A stretch of DNA of 17,577 bases, taken from contig DHGA01000076.1 in assembly GCA_002402545.1 (NCBI GenBank), positions 599 to 18,175 on the forward strand. The letters run 5' to 3'. Position 1 is the stretch's first letter. Each line of letters starts with the position of its first letter. A program made the translations under genes and the position numbers. Below, piece by piece: positions 1 to 7,018 of this stretch. Source of the DNA: Syntrophaceae bacterium UBA4810. GTDB lineage: Bacteria > Desulfobacterota > Syntrophia > Syntrophales > Smithellaceae. The notes under the pieces were generated by a model. The model saw only the letters and a list, made by a program, of their open reading frames with translations. It searched no databases and was not told the origin of the DNA.

Positions 1-1063
1 AAATTGTTTCATACTTCATGGGTTGGAAATCCAGATTAATATCCCGCTCGGGAATAGCCGCGTCCAAACCGCACATTTCCGAAGAAAAAGCGAAGATACC
101 GGGACGCCCACCCACAATGCCGGGGCGCAGTTTTTTGGAATCCTGCACCATGAACATGGATTTATCCGGCAGGCATCCGATAACACAGTTAGGACCGTCG
201 ATAATCAGAGGACGGCAGCTTTGCTTTAATTTTTTCAGCCACAGCCCGTTCGGATGGCGTTCCAGTTCGTCATCCTTAAGCGGCGTGATAATATGCTTAT
301 ACATTTCCATTCCCAACCCCAGCTGATTGCGCATATAATGCAGGATGTGCGTGAACACCTCGGAATCTGATTGGTATCCGACGTAACCGGGAAAATTACG
401 CGAAGAAAGAAATTCGCGTATGGGGACAAACGCGGTATTTTCACCGTTGGTCATCGTGGAGATACCCTGAATAAAGAAAGGGTGACAGGCGTAAATGTTA
501 ATCACGTAATTCGTGTTTTGCCTGCCCTGGCTTAGAATGGTGCGCGCCACTATTTCTTTGCGGTCTAAACCGAGATACTCGGCTACCGCCAATGGATCAC
601 CAACTTCTTTAATCATGATCACGTCCGGCCAGAAACTGAAGATCAACATCGATTCGTCTTTTTCCCCCATCTGGCGCAGCTGCATTTGAATCATCATCAG
701 CCGAAAGTTAATTTCTTCTTGAGCTAGTCCTTCCCAATCCGCCGGATATTCGTAAACGCGGATGACGTAGTTGTCTCTTTTAGGAGTTCCGGGCGGTGGA
801 TTTTTGGCCGGTTTAATAGAAAGCTTGTATTTAACCATAAAATCCTGATCAATCATAAAGCGGTCGAGCGTCTTAATTCCTTCGTTGGAAAATATTCCGG
901 AAAGAATCGGCTCGTTTTTAAACTTTTCAAACTCCCCGCCCAGATCGGTAAGAAAAAGGCCTACGCCTGAGCCATCATGCCCCTCTTTCATAACATCGAT
1001 AGCACGGATAGCCATCATCGGTGAAAGCGGTTCATTGGATGTTATCGCAAACAATCGGCACAT
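1..1063 (-). CDS. Glutamate synthase-type class II glutamine amidotransferase subunit (partial, 3' end outside window)
   Basis: Open frame from an ATG at 1063 to the left edge, 354 residues with no stop, so the C-terminus is missing. It starts Met-Cys-Arg-Leu-Phe, placing Cys2 as the N-terminal nucleophile of an Ntn-type glutaminase. HDGSGVG (29-35) and TNGEN (205-209), with a preceding CHPF, are typical of stand-alone glutaminase subunits of split (archaeal-type) glutamate synthases. The expected role is to release ammonia from glutamine for a synthase subunit that makes glutamate from 2-oxoglutarate. Family size suggests only a little is missing, and the FMN/GXGXG subunits probably lie to the left (inference). 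An AGGAG sits 10 bases before the ATG. A sigma-54 promoter and a NifA-type upstream site precede the gene, fitting nitrogen control. It is not GlmS or AsnB: no SIS or synthetase domain is visible. Confidence 0.8.
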   Translation of the reverse strand, partial: MCRLFAITSNEPLSPMMAIRAIDVMKEGHDGSGVGLFLTDLGGEFEKFKNEPILSGIFSNEGIKTLDRFMIDQDFMVKYKLSIKPAKNPPPGTPKRDNYVIRVYEYPADWEGLAQEEINFRLMMIQMQLRQMGEKDESMLIFSFWPDVIMIKEVGDPLAVAEYLGLDRKEIVARTILSQGRQNTNYVINIYACHPFFIQGISTMTNGENTAFVPIREFLSSRNFPGYVGYQSDSEVFTHILHYMRNQLGLGMEMYKHIITPLKDDELERHPNGLWLKKLKQSCRPLIIDGPNCVIGCLPDKSMFMVQDSKKLRPGIVGGRPGIFAFSSEMCGLDAAIPERDINLDFQPMKYETI

Positions 1064-1111
1064 TAGTTGTTTTCTCCTAAAACTTTGCTACACAAAATAC
1101 ACTGATTCAGT

Positions 1112-1128
1112 TGCTAAAGCCGTGCCAG
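1112..1128 (-). promoter_or_regulatory. Sigma-54 (-24/-12) promoter of the glutaminase subunit gene
   Basis: Read on the minus strand the 17-mer is CTGGCACGGCTTTAGCA. It matches the sigma-54 consensus YTGGCACGRNNNTTGCW at every defined base except one (TAGCA for TTGCW). The GG and GC doublets have the required ten-base separation. Transcription would start near 1101, leaving about 38 bases of leader before the ATG at 1063. Confidence 0.8.
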
Positions 1129-1201
1129 TGTTCATTTTGATGATACATTTTTGTTTCTATTATGTTTTTAAGTCCTTAAGCGTTCCAGAAATATTTGTCG
1201 C

Positions 1202-1217
1202 TGTATTAAATAGAACA
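1202..1217. promoter_or_regulatory. Putative NifA upstream activator site (TGT-N10-ACA)
   Basis: The sequence TGTattaaatagaACA exactly fits the palindromic NifA binding consensus TGT-N10-ACA. Its centre is about 109 bases upstream of the start predicted from the sigma-54 promoter at 1112-1128, within the usual range for NifA enhancer sites. It is the only exact match in this 224-base spacer. The motif has just six fixed bases, so chance occurrence is possible in AT-rich DNA, but promoter, spacing and a neighbouring NifA-type gene support it. Confidence 0.55.
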
Positions 1218-1287
1218 ATTTTGGACTATTCTTATTTTTTGTAACATTTTTGTACTGTTATTAGGGCTTTTTATGTTCTTAAAACAA

Positions 1288-2862
1288 TTACGATGATTCC
1301 TGTTTCTTTTTCCGAAATAATTTTACGTTGATACCCATTTTGGATATCTTATATTGAATGACCCTCTTGGTGGTTCCCAAAAGTTTTGCTGCTTTGGTCT
1401 GATTTCCCCCCGTTTCTTCCAGGGCATCAATGATCAACGTTCTTTCCTGAGCTTCAACAACAAAAGAGAGCTTACTTCGTTCTTTTTTAGCCAACTCTCC
1501 TTCCCGTATTTGCACTGATGGCGGCAAATGAGCGCAATCTATTGTGTCCGCCTTGGTCAGCAAGACTGCCCGCTCAATGCAGTTTTCCAGTTCCCGCACA
1601 TTACCCGGCCAGGTGTAAGAAAGAAAAGACTCAACGGCTGGAGTGGAAATTCTCTTTACTCCTTTTTTCATCTCCTGGCCGTATTTCAAAACAAAATGAT
1701 CAGCCAACAAAATTATGTCACTGCCTCTATCGCGCAGGGGAGGCAGATAAATGGGGAAAACATTTAATCTGTAAAACAAATCAGCGCGGAAACGGCCGCT
1801 TAAAATATCCTGCTCCAGATTACGGTTAGTGGCCGCGATAACACGAACATTAACACTGACCACACGCGACGAACCCAGCGGCTGAAAATGCTTTTCCTGT
1901 AAAATTCGCAAAAGCTTTACCTGCGCAGCGGCGGAAAGCTCGCCTACCTCATCCAGAAAAATAGTGCCGCCATGTGCTTCTTCAAAGCGGCCTCTTCTTT
2001 GATGTAGCGCGCCGGTAAACGCTCCTTTTTCATGGCCGAATAATTCGCTTTCTATCAGTGTATCCGGAATAGCCGCGCAATTTACTTGTATTAAAGGAGA
2101 TTCCCGGCGTGAAGAGTTATTGTGTATCGCCCGGGCAATCAGTTCTTTTCCTGTTCCCGTCTCGCCGGTTATCAGAACTGTCGTGTTGGAATCAGCTACC
2201 TGGGCAACCAAACCGAACACTTCCTGCATAACCTTGGAATGACCGATTATATCCATGGATGGTGTGCGGTTCTGACCGACAATTTTACGCAGGCGCCTGT
2301 TTTCCTCCTCCAACACGCGCACATGAACAGGCTTAGCCATCAGTTCAGCGACAGAAGACAGTAACGCCAGTTCCTTATCCAGATTTTGTACCTCTACGGC
2401 TACCTTGTCCGCCGATAGAACCCCGACAACCTGATGATCATAAATGATGGGCACGCATAAAAAAGCAAGTTCCGAACGGTTTAAGTGCTTTCTCGCACCG
2501 GTACGGTCTAAAAAATGTGTTTCCTGCCCCAGATTGGCCACCGCCATCGGGCGGCCCGTTTCCGCCACCTTTCCGGTAATGCCTTCTCCGGATTTATAAA
2601 TTACTTCCAGTCCGTTAATATTTACATCGTGAGCAACATCCAGCCAGACTTCTTTTTTTTGACGATCCACAAGAGATATCATTCCGCGTTGCATGCCTAA
2701 TCGCAGATTCATTTCTTTGAGCACCTGCTCAAGCTGATCGCGTAAATCCGCCGGGCTCGCTAAAATCAGAGAAATAGAATAGAGCGCGGCAAGCTCATCA
2801 TAGCTATGCGCGTTCAGGTTGCTTTCTGTTTCGATGGAAGTTTGTTTTGAAATTTTTGCCAT
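1288..2862 (-). CDS. nifA: NifA-type sigma-54-dependent transcriptional activator (GAF-AAA+-Fis HTH)
   Basis: 524 residues in the classic three-part order. An N-terminal GAF sensor covers about 26-175. A sigma-54 interaction AAA+ module covers about 205-430, with Walker A GETGTGKE (233-240), the GAFTGA loop (280-285) and Walker B TIFLDE (300-305). The C-terminal Fis-type helix-turn-helix lies at about 485-510. Its recognition region (LLGTTKRVIQYKISKMGI) resembles NifA more than NtrC, whose usual form is closer to LGISRRTLYRKL. There is no receiver domain. Two cysteines lie at 428 and 443, but the CX4C linker motif of oxygen-sensitive rhizobial NifA is absent. It should activate sigma-54 promoters for nitrogen assimilation, including those before amtB and the glutaminase gene (inference). 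No nif structural genes are in the window, so it could serve general nitrogen control. The Shine-Dalgarno before the ATG is weak. Confidence 0.85.
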   Translation of the reverse strand: MAKISKQTSIETESNLNAHSYDELAALYSISLILASPADLRDQLEQVLKEMNLRLGMQRGMISLVDRQKKEVWLDVAHDVNINGLEVIYKSGEGITGKVAETGRPMAVANLGQETHFLDRTGARKHLNRSELAFLCVPIIYDHQVVGVLSADKVAVEVQNLDKELALLSSVAELMAKPVHVRVLEEENRRLRKIVGQNRTPSMDIIGHSKVMQEVFGLVAQVADSNTTVLITGETGTGKELIARAIHNNSSRRESPLIQVNCAAIPDTLIESELFGHEKGAFTGALHQRRGRFEEAHGGTIFLDEVGELSAAAQVKLLRILQEKHFQPLGSSRVVSVNVRVIAATNRNLEQDILSGRFRADLFYRLNVFPIYLPPLRDRGSDIILLADHFVLKYGQEMKKGVKRISTPAVESFLSYTWPGNVRELENCIERAVLLTKADTIDCAHLPPSVQIREGELAKKERSKLSFVVEAQERTLIIDALEETGGNQTKAAKLLGTTKRVIQYKISKMGINVKLFRKKKQESS

Positions 2863-3196
2863 AAAAAGCCAAGGCCTTTATACATAAATATTTTGTTACA
2901 AATTTGTTCTAATAGCAACTAATATTTATCAATTTGAATAAGATATAGCAAAGAACAAACCAAAATATAAACAATTTTGTAAATATTTAAAGATGCAAGA
3001 CCATCTTTTGTTATTTAAGTATTTGAAATCTTTATTAATTAGACAAATTTATCTTAAAAACAAATTTGATTGCCGTAAAAATCAATAAATAATGAAATTT
3101 TATAAAAAGATTAATTAAGGTTAAAGATGTTTTTGATAAAGATATTGAGAACTTATTACGATTTGACGAATAACTTCAAATTTTATCAAGTTTTTA
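2863..3196. other. Very AT-rich spacer upstream of the NifA-type gene
   Basis: 334 bases without a credible gene. It must hold the promoter of the minus-strand NifA-type gene and the 3' end of the class I amidotransferase transcript. I found no sigma-54 promoter and no convincing intrinsic terminator. AT-rich -10-like sequences are too many to choose between. The visible structure is a set of ACAAATTT-containing motifs: the palindrome at 2898-2907, and half-like copies at 3043-3050 and 3060-3067. TTTGTTCT (2903-2910) and AGAACAAA (2952-2959) form an inverted pair. Confidence 0.5.
2897..2909. promoter_or_regulatory. Putative operator, palindrome ACAAATTTGT (copy 1)
   Basis: TACAAATTTGTTC contains the perfect 10-base palindrome ACAAATTTGT and lies 35-47 bases upstream of the NifA-type start at 2862. 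The identical 13-mer recurs at 7006-7018 before the 863-aa gene. Promoter-proximal position and exact repetition suggest a shared regulator site. The factor is unknown, and AT-rich background makes this tentative. Confidence 0.35.
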
Positions 3197-3889
3197 TTAT
3201 TTAAATCCTGATAGAAAAAAAAGAATATTATCCATAAAGTGATTTATTAATTTGTAAGTCTCCGGTCCAGCTGAGAGTATCTCATCGTCCGTTTGTATAT
3301 ATGCTGACGGAACTAATTCTTCGCGGCAGTTATGAACAATCGACCACGCTGATTCAGGTGTCGTCTCAAGATGAAACTGCAGTGCGATTACCTTTTTGCC
3401 CAGTTGAAATCCCTGATTTTTGCACGCGGCACTTGCCGCCAGGCGCGTTGCGCCTACCGGCAAGTCAAATGTTTCTCCATGCCAGTGAAATACTTTCAGT
3501 GATTCAGGAAAACAAAAAACAGATTTATCGTTTACCGGAATTCTGCAAACGGGAAACCAGCCGATCTCCTTCACGGGGTTTTTATAAACTCTCGCCCCCA
3601 TTACACTGGCAATCAATTGGGCGCCGAGACAAATACCCAAAACAGCTTTACCGGATTTGATTGCCTCATATATAAATTTTTTTTCGTGAACAAGCCAAGG
3701 ATATTTATCTTCGTCATTTACGCTCATCGGGCCGCCCATAATGACAAGAAGGTCAATATCTTTCAGAGAAGGAAACTCTGCCACTTCAAACAGCCTGGTA
3801 TTTGTTATTTCATATCCGTTTATCTTCAGCCACGACTCAATGCTACCGATACCCTCAAAAGGAACATGCTGTAAGTAATGGGCGCGCAT
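3197..3889 (-). CDS. Class I glutamine amidotransferase (GMP-synthase-like glutaminase domain)
   Basis: 230 residues forming one class I (triad) glutamine amidotransferase domain. The nucleophile Cys87 lies in the elbow GICLGAQ, and His173 and Glu175 lie in LQFHLE, so the catalytic triad is intact. An oxyanion strand motif, VIMGGPMSV, is at 49-57. No synthase domain follows, so it is a free-standing glutaminase or gamma-glutamyl hydrolase of the YP_-type GATase group, and its acceptor cannot be read from sequence. It lies between the NifA-type gene and the porin, all on the minus strand, which suggests a role in glutamine or gamma-glutamyl compound turnover (inference). AAAGGAAA provides a plausible ribosome-binding site before the ATG. 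The terminator at 3977-4012 separates it from the porin gene upstream, so it probably has its own promoter, which I could not identify. Confidence 0.85.
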   Translation of the reverse strand: MRAHYLQHVPFEGIGSIESWLKINGYEITNTRLFEVAEFPSLKDIDLLVIMGGPMSVNDEDKYPWLVHEKKFIYEAIKSGKAVLGICLGAQLIASVMGARVYKNPVKEIGWFPVCRIPVNDKSVFCFPESLKVFHWHGETFDLPVGATRLAASAACKNQGFQLGKKVIALQFHLETTPESAWSIVHNCREELVPSAYIQTDDEILSAGPETYKLINHFMDNILFFLSGFK

Positions 3890-3976
3890 ATTATTTCTTT
3901 TCCTTTATTTGATATTCTATATTGTTAAGGGCTTACTCAAACATTATTTATTAAAAATTTAACAGAGCCGTTACAC

Positions 3977-4012
3977 AAAAAGCAGTGGCAATTTTTAAAA
4001 AATTGCCACTGC
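3977..4012 (-). terminator. Intrinsic terminator of the porin-like gene
   Basis: A strong inverted repeat at 3982-4012 pairs GCAGTGGCAATTTTT with its complement around a loop of about one base. Read on the minus strand the stem is followed directly by CTTTTTGTG, giving the U-run. It begins 24 bases after the porin stop codon. On the plus strand no T-run follows, so it acts leftward only. Confidence 0.85.
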
Positions 4013-4035
4013 CCAAAATATTTATAAAGTATTTT

Positions 4036-4896
4036 TTAAAATGTGTAGCTCAAAACAATCCCCCCATAGAAATATGAGCTATCCCTGTCCGAAGGATTTG
4101 CTGTGCCTTTCAGGCCACGCCCTCTCATCTCGTATTTCGCGTCATCAGAAAGAGGAAAGACATAAGACAATGTTGGCGTAATGGTCAGCGTTTTGATAAC
4201 GGCAACGGGCAGCGAAACAGAAAACACGCCATCGTGAAAATTATTAAACTTTTTATCAGTGGCCGCCGAGTTTTTGTCAAACTTCGGATAAGTTGTCGCG
4301 TCTTCGCTTTTTAAATAACTTACATTTGCCGCCAATTTTAAACCAATCTTTTCATGCAAGGAAAAAGTATGAGATATACCCAGCGTCGCGTACCACTGAT
4401 GATAATGATCTATTTCCTTGTAAACGGTGAGAGTCGGAGACAAAAGTGTATCGAGCCCCAAACTGACAAATAATTCCTGAGAATCGAGCAGGTCTTCACC
4501 GCCCGCGGCTGAACCGGACAGGCCATAATAAATATAACCGACTCCCGCCTGCAAGATGCCAAATGCGCGGGAATAAGAAAGGGTAACATCCGTTTCCGTA
4601 AAATTTGAAGAGTTTTTATGGCCATCAACCGCGTAAGGTTTAGTATCCAGATTACCCCAAAGACTGGCGGCAAAGCCCCTGTAACTCACCATTATTGAAG
4701 GCTGAAGCACAACACTATGGCGCGTCAACTCCTGGCCTCTCCAAATATATGCTGAAAGAATACTCGCGGCAATTTCCCCGCTTATTTTTTCTTCTTGCGC
4801 TTCTTCAATTGCCTGAGGCTCATCGGCCGCCCAAGCAAACATCGATATAGATACGCTCAACACTACCAACAGAGATGTTATTACTAGTTTTTTCAT
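4036..4896 (-). CDS. Outer-membrane beta-barrel porin-like protein
   Basis: 286 residues with a clear Sec signal peptide: basic MKK, a hydrophobic core, and a likely cut after AWA at residue 23. The mature part alternates polar and hydrophobic/aromatic residues in strand-length blocks, and the protein ends in an aromatic residue (LSYTF), the usual sorting signal of outer-membrane barrels. The early motif SAYIWRGQ and the overall plan resemble the TorF / Gcw_chp putative porin family, but I hold that family name loosely. It lies between the amtB-glnB pair and the amidotransferase, so it may carry ammonium or small nitrogen compounds across the outer membrane (inference). AGGAG precedes the ATG at good spacing. 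A strong terminator follows it, and a weak hairpin separates it from glnB, so it may be transcribed both with glnB and alone. Confidence 0.7.
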   Translation of the reverse strand: MKKLVITSLLVVLSVSISMFAWAADEPQAIEEAQEEKISGEIAASILSAYIWRGQELTRHSVVLQPSIMVSYRGFAASLWGNLDTKPYAVDGHKNSSNFTETDVTLSYSRAFGILQAGVGYIYYGLSGSAAGGEDLLDSQELFVSLGLDTLLSPTLTVYKEIDHYHQWYATLGISHTFSLHEKIGLKLAANVSYLKSEDATTYPKFDKNSAATDKKFNNFHDGVFSVSLPVAVIKTLTITPTLSYVFPLSDDAKYEMRGRGLKGTANPSDRDSSYFYGGIVLSYTF

Positions 4897-4950
4897 TATT
4901 TTCTCCTTTTTTTTCTAATTAATAAACTTTAAACACTTCTTCCCTGTTAA

Positions 4951-4974
4951 AAGCGCAATGCTGAAAAAGCGCTT
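4951..4974 (-). terminator. Weak hairpin after glnB, possible attenuator or partial terminator
   Basis: AAGCGC (4951-4956) pairs with GCGCTT (4969-4974) around a 12-base loop. On the minus strand the stem is followed by only a short T-run. It sits between the glnB stop and the porin start. The stem is only six pairs, so termination is likely to be partial. Confidence 0.35.
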
Positions 4975-5019
4975 GGTCAAATATTTAATTTACAATGAAT
5001 TTATCAGATGGCCGTACCT

Positions 5020-5361
5020 TCAGCCGATGGCCGTGCCGCCTCTTTCACCGCTGCTGATACGGATGCATTCCTGTAAATCAATAACAAATATTTTTCCGTC
5101 ACCAAGGCTTCCCGTGCGCGCGCCTTTGTTGATGGCCGTGATCGCCGGTTCAACAAAACTTTCATTGACTGCAATATCCAATCTCACTTTATTTATGAGA
5201 CCACCCGCTTCTTTGGCTCCGCGGTAAATTTCGGTGATGCCTTTTTGACGCCCCTGACCCAACACATTCGTGACGGTCATTAAATTTACATCCACAGCTT
5301 CAAGTTCTCTTTTCACCGCCTCAAGTTTATGAGGCTGAATAATAGCGATTATTAATTTCAT
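5020..5361 (-). CDS. glnB: PII nitrogen-regulatory protein (GlnB/GlnK type) lacking Tyr51
   Basis: 113 residues, full length for PII. The family pattern is clear: MKLIIAIIQPHKL at the start, the T-loop GRQKGITEIYRGAK (37-50), the B-loop TGSLGDGKIFV, and the C-terminal RISSGERGG. PII senses ATP/ADP and 2-oxoglutarate and, as GlnK, plugs the AmtB channel when nitrogen is plentiful. Tyr46 is present, but position 51, which is tyrosine in uridylylated PII, is glutamate here, and position 49 is alanine. Neither uridylylation or adenylylation at 51 nor cyanobacterial-type Ser49 phosphorylation is possible. Control would therefore rest on ligands alone (inference). Its ribosome-binding site overlaps the amtB stop codon, a typical amtB-glnK coupling, although here amtB comes first. 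Naming it glnB rather than glnK is arbitrary. Confidence 0.92.
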   Translation of the reverse strand: MKLIIAIIQPHKLEAVKRELEAVDVNLMTVTNVLGQGRQKGITEIYRGAKEAGGLINKVRLDIAVNESFVEPAITAINKGARTGSLGDGKIFVIDLQECIRISSGERGGTAIG

Positions 5362-5366
5362 GATAT

Positions 5367-5371
5367 CCTCC
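5367..5371 (-). promoter_or_regulatory. glnB ribosome-binding site overlapping the amtB stop codon
   Basis: GGAGG on the minus strand shares a base with the amtB stop TAG (5371-5373) and lies five bases before the glnB ATG. This geometry indicates translational coupling of glnB to amtB. Confidence 0.8.
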
Positions 5372-6597
5372 TATTCAATCACAGTGTAAGCTGCTTCGCT
5401 TTGTTGAGTTAAATCCAGCCCGACGAGTTCATTTTCTTCTTCAACTCTCATGCCGATAATGGCGTCAACGATTTTGTAGAGAATAAAGGTCATCGCGGCG
5501 GCGAAGGCCATGGCAACGAGCACCAGCAAACCCTGAACGAGAAGCTGTTGAAAATTGCCGAATAAAAGACCGGTTTTACCGCCGAAAGCTTCTTGTGCGA
5601 AGATTCCGACCGCGATGGTGCCGAAGATACCGCCAATTCCATGCACACCGAAAGCGTCCAGAGAATCGTCGTATCCCAGTTTTCCCTTAATGACCGCCAC
5701 CGCGAGATAGCACAAACCACCGGCCATGGCGCCGATTACAATAGCGCTGATGGGGCTGACGAATCCGCAAGCTGGAGTGATTGCGACCAAACCGCCGATC
5801 GCGCCGGTCACCGCGCCCAAAACAGTGGGCGACCCGTTGTGCCACCATTCCACGAGCATCCAGGTAAGCGCCGCCGCCGCAGTCGCGACTTGAGTGGCCA
5901 CCATGGCCTGTGCCGCCAGGCCGTCCGCCGCAAGCGAGCTGCCCGCGTTAAATCCGAACCAGCCGAACCACAAAAGCGCTCCGCCCAAAACGGTAAAGGG
6001 AAGGTTATGCGGACGGATCGGCTTATGATTATAACCAATTCGTTTGCCTAAAAGTATTGCCAGTACCAAAGCGGAAATTCCTGAACTGACATGCACAACA
6101 ATGCCTCCGGCAAAATCTAAAGCGCCCATCGCTAGCAGCCAACCGTCTTTATTCCAGACCCAGTGCGCGAGCGGATCATAAACAAATGTTGACCACAAAA
6201 TAATGAACACCAAAAAGGCGGAAAACTTCATTCGTTCCGCGAAAGCGCCGATCATAAGCGCCGGTGTGATAATGGCAAACATCGCCTGGAAGCTCATAAA
6301 GGCGTAATGAGGAATGGTTGTGCCATAATCAGCACTGGGAGCGGCGCCGACTCCGGCAAGCCCCATCCAATCCAGATTCCCGATAATCCCATGGAACGAA
6401 GGACCAAAGGCCAGTGAATATCCAAACAATACCCACTGCAAACTTATGACGCAGACGATGACAAAGCATTGCATCAGAATAGATAGGACGTTTTTTCGCC
6501 TTACCAATCCCCCGTAAAAAAAAGCCAGTCCCGGTATGGTCATCAACAAAACCAACGCGGTGGCGGTTAAAACCCACGCTGTATCTCCTGAATTCAT
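5371..6597 (-). CDS. amtB: Ammonium transporter AmtB
   Basis: 408 residues from the ATG at 6597. This start is preferred over an upstream TTG at 6612 because GGAGG lies eight bases before it and overlaps the TTG-initiated codons. The protein is a hydrophobic Amt/Rh/MEP channel with about eleven membrane segments. Conserved functional residues are visible: the gate phenylalanines Phe107 and Phe216 (WFGFNAGSS), Asp161 and His169 (LDFAGGIVVH), and His319 (DAFGVHGIGG), the twin-histidine pair. It conducts ammonium across the inner membrane. The C-terminal tail (EEENELVGLDL) is of the regulatory type that transmits PII binding. It is followed after nine bases by the PII gene and preceded by a sigma-54 promoter, so it should be induced under nitrogen limitation. 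Confidence 0.95.
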   Translation of the reverse strand: MNSGDTAWVLTATALVLLMTIPGLAFFYGGLVRRKNVLSILMQCFVIVCVISLQWVLFGYSLAFGPSFHGIIGNLDWMGLAGVGAAPSADYGTTIPHYAFMSFQAMFAIITPALMIGAFAERMKFSAFLVFIILWSTFVYDPLAHWVWNKDGWLLAMGALDFAGGIVVHVSSGISALVLAILLGKRIGYNHKPIRPHNLPFTVLGGALLWFGWFGFNAGSSLAADGLAAQAMVATQVATAAAALTWMLVEWWHNGSPTVLGAVTGAIGGLVAITPACGFVSPISAIVIGAMAGGLCYLAVAVIKGKLGYDDSLDAFGVHGIGGIFGTIAVGIFAQEAFGGKTGLLFGNFQQLLVQGLLVLVAMAFAAAMTFILYKIVDAIIGMRVEEENELVGLDLTQQSEAAYTVIE

Positions 6598-6605
6598 GAC
6601 AATTA

Positions 6606-6610
6606 CCTCC
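6606..6610 (-). promoter_or_regulatory. Ribosome-binding site that fixes the amtB start
   Basis: GGAGG on the minus strand with eight bases to the ATG at 6597. It decides for the MNSGDT start rather than the longer frame. Confidence 0.8.
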
Positions 6611-6639
6611 AAATTTTTTTTTGTATCGCTTTAGATATG

Positions 6640-6656
6640 AGCAAGGACAATGCCAT
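6640..6656 (-). promoter_or_regulatory. Sigma-54 (-24/-12) promoter of amtB-glnB
   Basis: Minus-strand 17-mer ATGGCATTGTCCTTGCT. The GG and GC doublets are ten bases apart, TTGCT is a perfect -12 element, and TGGCA is present at -24, with the next two bases off consensus. The predicted start is near 6628-6629, about 31 bases before the amtB ATG. Confidence 0.72.
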
Positions 6657-6832
6657 GTTCATTTAAGTTGAATAAGTATTTGATTTTATTTTGATAATAG
6701 CAATAAACTGTTTTGCTTGAACCGCAACAATATTGTATCAATATGAAATATGGCGTCCTAAAATGTGCTCAAATACATATGTACAAACTAAAATTAATTG
6801 GCTAGAAATTCGGTAAGGATAAAGAAACATTT

Positions 6833-6849
6833 ATGGCACAAAAATTGAT
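6833..6849 (+). promoter_or_regulatory. Possible degenerate sigma-54 promoter toward the 863-aa gene
   Basis: ATGGCACAAAAATTGAT has a perfect TGGCAC -24 element at the right spacing, but the -12 doublet is GA rather than the nearly invariant GC. It would leave a leader of almost 190 bases. Recorded because its neighbours are under sigma-54 control; it may be chance. Confidence 0.15.
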
Positions 6850-7005
6850 AGAATTATGAATAGTGGTCTTTATATTTTTCATAAATATGATGGCTTGATA
6901 TGATTGAATAGAATTTATTTTTGTAATATATTGATAATATTTAATTTTATTATAAAATAATTTTTAAGAATCACAGAAGGCAATTAATCGTTTAGTTTTT
7001 AAAAG

Positions 7006-7018
7006 TACAAATTTGTTC
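7006..7018. promoter_or_regulatory. Putative operator, palindrome ACAAATTTGT (copy 2)
   Basis: TACAAATTTGTTC is identical to 2897-2909 and lies 29-41 bases before the ATG at 7048. With the flanking G the site reads GTACAAATTTGTTC, an almost perfect 14-base palindrome, as expected for a dimeric DNA-binding protein. Confidence 0.35.

Noticed and set aside
885..1244. 119-codon plus-strand frame spanning the start of the glutaminase gene and its spacer
   Set aside because: It overlaps a well-supported minus-strand gene and its promoter, with no ribosome-binding site or recognisable motif.
6764..6777. TGT-N8-ACA as a NifA enhancer for amtB
   Set aside because: Spacing is eight, not ten or eleven, so the half-sites would not be in phase.
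6833..6849. TGGCAC-N5-TTGAT as a firm sigma-54 promoter for the 863-aa gene
   Set aside because: The nearly invariant GC of the -12 element is GA, and the leader would be very long. Kept only as a low-confidence feature.
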